Part shown: positions 55,947 through 63,630 of the stretch, piece after piece
Layout of the letters: every line of letters starts with the position of its first letter
Position numbering within the stretch: the first letter of the stretch is position 1
From: Saccharopolyspora erythraea NRRL 2338
GTDB taxonomy: Bacteria; Actinomycetota; Actinomycetes; Mycobacteriales; Pseudonocardiaceae
Assembly: GCF_000062885.1 (NCBI RefSeq)
Contig: NC_009142.1
Span: 5,631,584-5,695,583, forward strand
DNA length: 64,000 nt
Direction of reading: 5' to 3'
Made by a program: the position numbers and the translations under genes
Notes under the pieces: generated by a model
Seen by the model: the letters and a program-made list of their open reading frames with translations, nothing else
What the model was told of the DNA's origin: nothing
Database searches by the model: none

Positions 55947-57377
55947 CCGTCACCGACGCGCAGCGTCGGTCCTCATTGCGGCCTCCAGCATCGCCGGGTC
56001 CTTGAACAGCGCCTCGATCCCGTCACCGACGCGCAGCGTCGGTCCTCATTGCGGCCTCCAGCATCGCCGGGTCCTTGAACAGCGCCTCGATCCCGTCACC
56101 GACGCGCAGCGTCGGTCCTCATTGCGGCCAGGCGTTCGGCGGAGAGCAGGCCCGGGAGTTCGGGCCCGTCACCGACGCGCAGCGTCGGTCCTCATTGCGG
56201 CATTCGGCCTGGGGATGGATCTCAGCCTGCTCGCGTACCCGTCACCGACGCGCAGCGTCGGTCCTCATTGCGGCGCCGCATACGCAGGTCCAGTTGCCGT
56301 CGGCATCGACGGCCCTCACCGACGCGCAGCGTCGGTCCTCATTGCGGCAGGAACCACGCGATCAGCGCGCCGGGCAGACCGTTCCCGTCACCGACGCGCA
56401 GCGTCGGTCCTCATTGCGGCCGGCGCCGGTGGGTGCGGAGACGGACGTTGGTGTGCAACGCCCGTCACCGACGCGCAGCGTCGGTCCTCATTGCGGCGGC
56501 ACGTCGCTCGCCTGCGATGTGCGCAGCTTCCTCCGTCACCGACGCGCAGCGTCGGTCCTCATTGCGGCAGTACGCAGGAGTCCAGCCGTGAAGATCCAGA
56601 CCCGCCGTCACCGACGCGCAGCGTCGGTCCTCATTGCGGCATTCGGCCTGGGGATGGATCTCAGCCTGCTCGCGTACCCGTCACCGACGCGCAGCGTCGG
56701 TCCTCATTGCGGCGCCGCATACGCAGGTCCAGTTGCCGTCGGCATCGACGGCCCTCACCGACGCGCAGCGTCGGTCCTCATTGCGGCAGGAACCACGCGA
56801 TCAGCGCGCCGGGCAGACCGTTCCCGTCACCGACGCGCAGCGTCGGTCCTCATTGCGGCCGGCGCCGGTGGGTGCGGAGACGGACGTTGGTGTGCAACGC
56901 CCGTCACCGACGCGCAGCGTCGGTCCTCATTGCGGCGGCACGTCGCTCGCCTGCGATGTGCGCAGCTTCCTCCGTCACCGACGCGCAGCGTCGGTCCTCA
57001 TTGCGGCAGTACGCAGGAGTCCAGCCGTGAAGATCCAGACCCGCCGTCACCGACGCGCAGCGTCGGTCCTCATTGCGGCATCGGGTGTGCGTGCTTGCTG
57101 ATTGGTGCCGGTACGACCGTCACCGACGCGCAGCCTCGGTCCTCATTGCGGCCCTACTACAACACCGGCAACGTCAGCTCGTTCTCGACCGTCACCGACG
57201 CGCAGCGTCGGTCCTCATTGCGGCGTCGCGGGCGAAGTCGTGGCTCCGGTGAATCTCCATCTCAGCCGTCACCGACGCGCAGCGCCGGTCCTCATTGCGG
57301 CCCACATCGAGAGATCCCCTACTACAGCGTGTAGCCCGGCAGCCGTCATCGACGCGCAGCGTCGGTCTTACTGCGGC
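55947..57377 (+). CRISPR. CRISPR array 1: 20 repeats of 36 bases, 19 spacers
   Basis: Repeats start at 55947, 56020, 56093, 56166, 56239, 56313, 56385, 56462, 56533, 56605, 56678, 56752, 56824, 56901, 56972, 57044, 57117, 57189, 57266 and 57343. The unit is CCGTCACCGACGCGCAGCGT followed by CGGTCCTCATTGCGGC; its centre CCGACGC-GCA-GCGTCGG is a perfect 7-bp hairpin. Spacers are 35-41 bases. Spacer 2 equals spacer 1, and spacers 10-15 repeat 4-9, leaving 12 different ones. Repeats 17, 19 and 20 carry changes, the last also lacks a base, marking the old end. The array precedes cas4-cas1. Confidence 0.98.
56202..57079 (+). repeat. Tandem duplication of six repeat-spacer units in array 1
   Basis: 56202-56640 and 56641-57079 are 439-base copies, identical in every spacer I compared, including the variant repeat lacking the usual G (CCCTCACC at 56313 and 56752). 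Recombination between repeats, or an assembly artefact, would produce this. Confidence 0.92.
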
Positions 57378-57738
57378 TGCGCATAACCACGATGCGCCGT
57401 GATGAGCATCCAGTTGCCACCACGAGCGTTCCGGGCCGATCCTCCGCTTTCCGCAGCCGGGTGCTCCATACTTGCGTTCCTTACGATCACGCTGCCACGG
57501 GATCTTCAGGTACGTCGCTGTCTTGGCCTCTCATGTTGGCCTCTGCATCAGCCAATGGCTATTGCTGGCTTTCCAGCCGCCCGTCGCGGCTGCTCCGGTG
57601 AAAAGCTCACCGGAGGGGGTGGGTCTGATGTGGCCGCTTGCAATCCACTATCGAGTGAATCCCGAGATTCGGTGTGCGGGTGCATCATCCCTGGGTGTCA
57701 CAGCCTGGCACATACCTACCTACAGGAGATGATCTCCC
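57378..57738. other. Gap between array 1 and cas4-cas1
   Basis: 361 bases with no recognisable gene. It should include the promoter of the cas4-cas1 operon. A ribosome site AGGAG lies nine bases before the ATG at 57739. Confidence 0.5.
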
Positions 57739-59388
57739 ATGGATCCGCCATTGCCCATCGGCGCCCGCGCGCTCAGCGACTTCCGGTTTTGTCCGCGGCT
57801 GTTCCACTTGGAGCACGCGGAGGGCTACCGCTTCGACAGCGAGGAGATGCGCCTCGGACGTCACGTCCATGCCTCCGTGGACGTGACGTCCGGGCGAGAA
57901 CGTCCAGCTCAGCGTATCGATCCGTCGAACTGGCGCATCTGCGCTCTCGCACTGTCGTCCGACGAACTCGGACTCGTGGCCGTGTGCGACGTCGTCGAGG
58001 CAGTCGGCGGGAACGTCCGGCCCGTCGAATACCGGCGGGGCGCGCCGCAGCGCGACGGGCAGCCGTGGCCGAACGACCGAATTCAACTGCTCGCTCAAAT
58101 CGTGCTACTTCGACACCACGGCTATCACTGCACCCACGGTTACCTCTGGTACGACTCCGTCCGTCGGCGCGTCCCCGTGCCATGGAGTGCCACGGCCGAG
58201 GCCGAACTGCGCCACCATCTCTTCCGCGCACGCCACGTCGCGAGCCAAGGTCAGCCTCCGCCGCCACTGCGGCACAGTCCTAAGTGCCCACGGTGCGCGC
58301 TGCTGCCGATCTGCATGCCGGACGAGATCAACGAACTATCCGAACGGGATTCCGAGAAGCCAAGGAAGCTTCTCGCACGTGCCCCTGCCCGTGATCCTGT
58401 TTACGTCACCGAACCCGGGACCACTGTCGGCATCCGCAGCGAGCGCCTGGCGGTGCGCAAGGACCACGAAGAGCTTCTGTCCTGCAGGCTCCGCGACGTG
58501 CTGCACCTCGTGGCCGCCGGTCCGGTGCAAGTCACGAGCCAGGCCGTGCACGCACTTGCCGAGCAGGGCAGTCCGGTCGTGTGGACCTCCACAACTGGGA
58601 GACTCAAATCAGTCGATATACCAACCGTGGGCAAGCACGTTGAGCTACGGAGACGTCAGTTCACCGCGACACCGAACACCGCACTCGACTTCGCCCGCCG
58701 CATTGTCGGCGGCAAGATCCGCAACGCCCGCACTCTGCTGCGCCGCAATCCCCACGTCGAGGAACCGGACCTCCTGAACCGCCTCGACGCCGACGCCGTC
58801 CGCGCCGAACGGGCACCGACCCGCAGCACGCTGCTCGGCATCGAAGGCGCCGCAGCCCGCACGTACTTCGCCGGACTCGTCGAGACCTTCCGGACAGATC
58901 ACCGTCTCCCCGGCCCGGCCTTCGACACCATGGGGCGGACCCGCAGACCACCTCGGGATGCGGTTAGCTGCCTGCTCTCGTTCCTGTACTGCCTACTGAT
59001 CAAGGACATCACCACTGCCTGCTACGCCCTTGGTCTGGACCCGTACTTCGGCTTCTATCACCAGCCTCGGCACGGCAGGCCCGCGCTCACACTGGATCTT
59101 GCCGAAGAGTTTCGCCCGCTTATCGCCGACTCCACAGCCCTGACGCTGATCAATAACCTGCAAGCCGATCCGGCGATGTTCCACGTCCACTCCACCGCGG
59201 TCGCACTCACCTCGTCCGGGCGCCGCGACGTGATAGATGCCTACGAGCGTCGCCTGACCACCGAAGTCATACACCCGGTCTTTCGTTACAAGACGACTTA
59301 TCGTCGGGCTATAGAGATCCAGGCACGCCTGTTCGCCGCCCACCTGCTCGACGAGATTCCACATTACACCGCGTTCACTAGTAGATGA
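57739..59388 (+). CDS. cas4-cas1: Cas4-Cas1 fusion, spacer-acquisition nuclease/integrase
   Basis: 549 aa. Residues 1-200 are Cas4: an Fe-S cluster set of one N-terminal Cys (FRFCPRLF, about 18) and three C-terminal Cys (KCPRCALLPIC, about 183-192), with the RecB-like VCDVVEAV and VEYRRG strands. The residue expected to be Lys in E-x-K is Arg here. From about 220 on is Cas1: LLSCRLRDVLHLVAAGPVQV, catalytic Glu in LLGIEGAAARTYF (about 369), His in GFYHQPRHGRPALTLDLAEEFRP (about 441) with the following acidic residues. Cas1 integrates spacers with Cas2; Cas4 trims them and selects the PAM. Such fusions are typical of types I-G and V-B. It is coupled to cas2 by an ATGA overlap. Confidence 0.96.
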   Translation: MDPPLPIGARALSDFRFCPRLFHLEHAEGYRFDSEEMRLGRHVHASVDVTSGRERPAQRIDPSNWRICALALSSDELGLVAVCDVVEAVGGNVRPVEYRRGAPQRDGQPWPNDRIQLLAQIVLLRHHGYHCTHGYLWYDSVRRRVPVPWSATAEAELRHHLFRARHVASQGQPPPPLRHSPKCPRCALLPICMPDEINELSERDSEKPRKLLARAPARDPVYVTEPGTTVGIRSERLAVRKDHEELLSCRLRDVLHLVAAGPVQVTSQAVHALAEQGSPVVWTSTTGRLKSVDIPTVGKHVELRRRQFTATPNTALDFARRIVGGKIRNARTLLRRNPHVEEPDLLNRLDADAVRAERAPTRSTLLGIEGAAARTYFAGLVETFRTDHRLPGPAFDTMGRTRRPPRDAVSCLLSFLYCLLIKDITTACYALGLDPYFGFYHQPRHGRPALTLDLAEEFRPLIADSTALTLINNLQADPAMFHVHSTAVALTSSGRRDVIDAYERRLTTEVIHPVFRYKTTYRRAIEIQARLFAAHLLDEIPHYTAFTSR

Positions 59389-59681
59389 TTATCATGCGCC
59401 GTCACCGCTACCTCGTCGCGTACGACATCCGCGACCCCCGGCGCCTACGTCTGGTCGCGAAGAAGATGGAGGACTTCGGCGACCGCACACAGTACTCGGT
59501 GTTCCTGTGCGACCTGACACGTGCCGATGTCGCTGACATGACCCGCGCGCTGCTCACCGTCATCGACTCCACAATAGATCGCATACTTATAGTAGACCTC
59601 GGATCAGGCGACTCCGATAGCAGATTCGAGTTTCTGGGGCGCCGACACGGGCTACCGACCACCGGCCATCGGGTCCTCTGA
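59385..59681 (+). CDS. cas2: Cas2
   Basis: 98 aa. RYLVAYDIRDPRRLRLVAKKMEDFGDRTQYSVFLCDLTRAD is the Cas2 ferredoxin-fold signature with the conserved Asp in YDIRD, followed by DRILIVDLGSGDSDSR. It forms the central dimer of the Cas1-Cas2 integrase. The start ATGA overlaps the stop of cas4-cas1. Confidence 0.97.
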   Translation: MIIMRRHRYLVAYDIRDPRRLRLVAKKMEDFGDRTQYSVFLCDLTRADVADMTRALLTVIDSTIDRILIVDLGSGDSDSRFEFLGRRHGLPTTGHRVL

Positions 59682-59713
59682 CGCGCCCAAAACCGCTGAA
59701 AGGCACAACAATC

Positions 59714-60451
59714 ATGACCGCAAACACCGACACCACCGATTTCACCCCGCCGTACAACATCACGTGGCGCACGTTCCTCGGCAGCCTCGACCGCATGGCA
59801 TCGGACGCGTCCCTGCCTTCCGTCATCGACCGCAGCTATCTCAGTTGGATGCCGGGCAGCGTGCAGACGAGCTACCTCACGTTGTGCCGCCAGTTCGGGT
59901 TGATCGACGACGACGGCAGCCCCATGAGTCTACTCAGCGAGATCGTCTACACCCCGAATTCCCGCCCGGAAGTCGTCGCGCGACTGCTGCGCGTGCACTA
60001 CGCCGCCATCGTCGAACTCGGCAAAACCCACGCAACATTGCAGCAACTCATGGATCTGTGGAAGGAGACGTTCGGCCAGAACGGGGAAACGCGCCGCAAA
60101 GCCATCACATTCTACATGCAAGCAGCCGACTTCGCCCAAATCCCGGTTAGTCCGCTTTGGGAACGAGGCGTCGCCAAGGCCAGCAGGCAAGCCACACCGG
60201 CCCGCCGAGCCCGGCCGCGCGCGCGCCGGACCAAACAGAAGCCGACCGCACCACAGTCGACGTCCACACCATCCGACACCGTCGTCCTCGCCTCTGGTGC
60301 TGGAACACTCAGCATCAGCGTCGATATCGATCCGCTTCTTCTGTCCGAAGAGGACCGTGGGTTCGTCTTCGGTGTCATCGACTCCGTGCACGAGTACCAG
60401 AACAAGCACACCAGCGATACGACGAACGACCCTGAGGACACAACCTCCTGA
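59714..60451 (+). CDS. DUF5343-like protein in the cas operon
   Basis: 245 aa, 32 bases after cas2. The N-terminal 150 residues are helical: WRTFLGSLDRMASDASLPSVIDRSYL, SVQTSYLTLCRQFGLIDDDG, NSRPEVVARLLRVHYAAIVEL, TRRKAITFYMQAADFAQIPVS. This pattern (small fold that selects by growth stage, then Y/F-x-x-A-x-x-A-G-I/L) matches DUF5343. A basic Pro/Arg/Lys-rich linker (ARRARPRARRTKQKP) leads to a short C-terminal strand-helix GTLSISVDIDPLLLSEEDRGFV. Function unknown; the basic linker suggests nucleic-acid contact. Its stop is 24 bases before the HNH-helicase gene, so they are probably co-transcribed. Confidence 0.6.
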   Translation: MTANTDTTDFTPPYNITWRTFLGSLDRMASDASLPSVIDRSYLSWMPGSVQTSYLTLCRQFGLIDDDGSPMSLLSEIVYTPNSRPEVVARLLRVHYAAIVELGKTHATLQQLMDLWKETFGQNGETRRKAITFYMQAADFAQIPVSPLWERGVAKASRQATPARRARPRARRTKQKPTAPQSTSTPSDTVVLASGAGTLSISVDIDPLLLSEEDRGFVFGVIDSVHEYQNKHTSDTTNDPEDTTS

Positions 60452-60475
60452 TGACCACACTGGAAGAACAAGCCC

Positions 60476-62176
60476 ATGTCCACCTACGGCTTCGACCCAC
60501 AACGGCGTCCCTACCAACACGACCGCGTTCTGCTCTACGTACGCGCAGGCGGAAGATGCCAGCGCTGCGGCACCGAACTCGGCGCCGACTACCACGCCGC
60601 GCACCTCGTGGCCTGGAACAACGGTGGCGGCACCACACTCGCGAACATGCAGGCGTGGTGTCCACGCTGCAATCTCGGGCTCGGCGACCACGACGTCGAG
60701 CCCTTCGGCGAACTCGCCCTCCGACCCTGGCAGTCCCAGGCACTGCCGGTCATCGCCGAGCGGATCTTCAACTACGGCACCGCCGTCCTGCACGCAGCCC
60801 CTGGTGCGGGCAAAACGATCTTCGCCGCCGCGCTGTTCCGCATCCTGCACGATGCCGGATACGTGGAGCGCATGGTCGTCGTCGTGCCGAACACGGCGCT
60901 GGTCCGGCAGTGGCGATCCGAACTCGCCCAACTCCGCATCCACCTTGACCCACACCCGACCGACGGCGCACTCGAAACCACCGGCCTCGCTGGCGTCATC
61001 GTCACCTACCAATCCCTGCCCACCTACGCGGGCGTGCACGCGACCCGCATACGCCAACGGCCGACGCTCATCGTCTTCGACGAGGTCCACCACGTCGCCA
61101 CCGACGCATCCTGGGGCTGGGCAGTGCGGAACATGGTTGGCGACGTCGCATCAGGAGACATCCACGCCCACGCGGTACTCAACATGACCGGGACGCTGTT
61201 CCGCTCGGATCCCCGGCGCCGGATCTCCACGGTCAACTACGACCGCCTCATCGTCGAAGGTGTTCCCAAGCTGCAGGCCGCCGCCGACTGGTCCGTGCCC
61301 ACCCGCGACCTCGTCGGCACCGAACTGCGCGCACCCGACCTCTACTGCTACGGCGGCCGCGCTGAATACATCGACCTCACGAGCGCCAAAGCCCAGCCAC
61401 GCAAGCAGATCGCAGACCTCGACGAGCAAGAACGAGTCGGAATTTTGCCCCAGGTGTTCGCGTCACCAGAATGGATCAACGGATTCGCCGCCGAAGCCGT
61501 CAGATTACTGGCAGAGCAACGCGCCGCCCTCGACGGCGCCGAACACCTGAAACTGCTGTTCGTTGCTCCCACCATCGTTGCTGCCCGACACGCCGCACAC
61601 GCACTGAACAAAGCGACCGGAACCGACTTCGCCCGACTCGTCGTTCACGACGAACCCCACGCACTCAACACACTTCGCATCGCCGCCGAAGAACCACGGT
61701 CATGCGGAATCGTTACAGTGCGGATGGTCACCGAAGGTTTCGACTGCCCCCGCATCGCCACCATCGCCTACGCCACCAACATCGTCGCCCCACTGTTCGT
61801 CGCACAGATGATGGCCCGCGCGATGCGCCTAACCCCCACGGAACGCGACACCGGCACCCACCTACCAGCGAAAATCCTCATCCCCGATCACCCAGCGCTC
61901 CGCGACGCTTTCGTCGACGCCATCCGAGACACCATCCCCCTCACCGAGGACACCGAGCCCGACGAACGCGGCGCCGCGCCGGAGACGCTCGGCGCGCACC
62001 ACTACGACCTGCTCGGCATCGACGATCCGCGACTGCACAATGTCAACGTCCTCGACCAAGACGAGGCAGTATCAACCGAAGAACTAACGGAGGCCCAAAC
62101 CCTCTGCGAGAAGCTGCATATCCCAACCGCATTCGCGGCACGCGTGGCGATCGGAATCCGCGGGCGAGGAACCTGA
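60476..62176 (+). CDS. HNH nuclease fused to an SF2 helicase
   Basis: 566 aa. An HNH/McrA-like zinc-nuclease domain at about 25-75 has GRCQRCG, the first His in DYHAAHLVAWNNGGGTTLANMQ (with Asn) and WCPRCNLGLGDH. A DEAD/ResIII-type helicase follows: LRPWQSQALPVI (Q motif), HAAPGAGKTIFAAALF (Walker A, about 104-118), TLIVFDEVHHVATDA (DEVH, about 200), NMTGTLFRSDPRRR (motif III) and RMVTEGFDCPRIATIAYATN plus AQMMARAMRLTP (motifs V and VI, about 443). Such a chain could unwind and cut DNA. It lies between cas2/DUF5343 and array 2 where an interference module would be expected; that role is inference. Alternatively it is an independent antiphage nuclease-helicase. Confidence 0.85.
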   Translation: MSTYGFDPQRRPYQHDRVLLYVRAGGRCQRCGTELGADYHAAHLVAWNNGGGTTLANMQAWCPRCNLGLGDHDVEPFGELALRPWQSQALPVIAERIFNYGTAVLHAAPGAGKTIFAAALFRILHDAGYVERMVVVVPNTALVRQWRSELAQLRIHLDPHPTDGALETTGLAGVIVTYQSLPTYAGVHATRIRQRPTLIVFDEVHHVATDASWGWAVRNMVGDVASGDIHAHAVLNMTGTLFRSDPRRRISTVNYDRLIVEGVPKLQAAADWSVPTRDLVGTELRAPDLYCYGGRAEYIDLTSAKAQPRKQIADLDEQERVGILPQVFASPEWINGFAAEAVRLLAEQRAALDGAEHLKLLFVAPTIVAARHAAHALNKATGTDFARLVVHDEPHALNTLRIAAEEPRSCGIVTVRMVTEGFDCPRIATIAYATNIVAPLFVAQMMARAMRLTPTERDTGTHLPAKILIPDHPALRDAFVDAIRDTIPLTEDTEPDERGAAPETLGAHHYDLLGIDDPRLHNVNVLDQDEAVSTEELTEAQTLCEKLHIPTAFAARVAIGIRGRGT

Positions 62177-62349
62177 CTCCACCCCGAACAGCGACTTCGC
62201 CCCCACGACACAGCCCGCGGCGACCGCAGCAGTCACAAAGGATCGCTGTAGTCACGGCAGTCACAACATGCAGCTCGGACCACCGGATCGTCCGCGAGCG
62301 GTCCGGCCACGACACCGCCAGGCAGAGGCGCTCGCAACGGGTTACCCCT
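62177..62349. other. Short gap before the array 2 leader
   Basis: Contains GATCGCTGTAGTCACGGCAG-like repeats of AGTCAC (three times near 62232-62265) but no gene. It may hold terminator or promoter elements; none could be supported. Confidence 0.3.
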
Positions 62350-62468
62350 GGTCAGAAGCGAGAAACAGGCATGTAAGATTGACATCGGCGACCGCCGAGA
62401 TCGCTACCGAGCATCCACTCGAAACGATCTTTGAAAACGCAGGACACGAGCACCAACAACAGGGAGCC
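62350..62468 (+). promoter_or_regulatory. Leader of CRISPR array 2
   Basis: 119 bases before the first repeat, colinear with the array 1 leader (55827-55946). Shared blocks include GGTCAGAAGCGAGA, CAGGCATGTAAGAT, CTCGAAACGATCTTTGAAAA and GGAGCC at the junction with the first repeat. The same integrase should serve both arrays. Confidence 0.75.
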
Positions 62469-63630
62469 CTGTCACCGGCGCCAAGCGTCGGTCCTCATTG
62501 CGGCCTCGTCGGTCATGGATTTGCGCGCTTCTTCGCGCCTGTCACCGGCGCCAAGCGTCGGTCCTCATTGCGGCTCGTAGTTGACCGACGCGTCGGTCAT
62601 GGTGCGGTACTGTCACCGGCGCCAAGCGTCGGTCCTCATTGCGGCCCCTCGGCTGGTGGACTATCAGCGGCGTCGCCCTCCTGTCACCGGCGCCAAGCGT
62701 CGGTCCTCATTGCGGCCGATGCCCTTCGTGCTGGCCTTGCCCAGCGCGTTCAGCTGTCACCGGCGCCAAGCGTCGGTCCTCATTGCGGCACGGAGTAGAA
62801 CGGCACCCCGGGCACCCCGGGGTTGAAGTAGTACTCCGCCCTGTCACCGGCGCCAAGCGTCGGTCCTCATTGCGGCACCAAGCCAAGCTTGTCGCCGAGC
62901 ACACCACGCACGAAGCTGTCACCGGCGCCAAGCGTCGGTCCTCATTGCGGCTCCTGGGCCTGCTTGGTGAACCACAACGGCCTGCTCGGTGAACCACAAC
63001 GGCAGCACAGCTGTCACCGGCGCCAAGCGTCGGTCCTCATTGCGGCCAAGAACGCCTCGGAGATGATCCGCGAGTGCGGCTTGATCCGGCTGTCACCGGC
63101 GCCAAGCGTCGGTCCTCATTGCGGCCTGCCACCAGTAGCGCAGCAGGGGGAACGCCAGCTCCACTGTCACCGGCGCCAAGCGTCGGTCCTCATTGCGGCT
63201 TTCCGAGGCGAAGGTTTCTGGTGTTCGCCATGTCGCCTGTCACCGGCGCCAAGCGTCGGTCCTCATTGCGGCAACTCGGTGTCATAGAAGTACTTCATCG
63301 TTTGAGTTCTTGCTGTCACCGGCGCCAAGCGTCGGTCCTCATTGCGGCTGTCCTGCGCCTCGTCCAACAGGATCACGTCGTACGGCTGTCACCGGCGCCA
63401 AGCGTCGGTCCTCATTGCGGCCACGTGCCAGTGCGGGTCACCGATCGGCGCGTCGCCGACCGGCTGTCACCGGCGCCAAGCGTCGGTCGTCATTGCGGCC
63501 TCGGAAGGTTGGCCATGCGTGGTCCGGGCAGGGACTGTCACCGGCGCCAAGCGTCGGTCCTCATTGCGGCACGTCCACGCCGAGGTAGTCGGTGCCGAGG
63601 CGATCGTCGGTGCTGTCACCGGCGCCAAGC
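62469..63630 (+). CRISPR. CRISPR array 2: 15 full repeats plus one truncated by IS21
   Basis: Repeats of 36 bases start at 62469, 62539, 62610, 62681, 62754, 62841, 62916, 63011, 63090, 63164, 63237, 63313, 63386, 63464 and 63535. A sixteenth begins at 63613 and is cut after 18 bases. The unit is CTGTCACCGGCGCCAAGCGT followed by CGGTCCTCATTGCGGC. It keeps the hairpin of array 1 with one A-U pair changed to a G-U wobble. Spacers are mostly 34-43 bases; two are 51 and 59 and contain internal duplications. The repeat at 63464 has one change. All 15 spacers differ. Confidence 0.97.

Noticed and set aside
56002-57334. Long open frames (300-420 codons) running through CRISPR array 1, and similar ones through array 2
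   Set aside because: They are the repeat unit translated over and over (SPTRSVGPHCG and similar). The regular 36-base repeats with variable spacers show non-coding arrays.
57739-62176. Assigning the CRISPR system to type I-G or V-B outright
   Set aside because: The Cas4-Cas1 fusion fits both, but no effector gene of either type is in the window.
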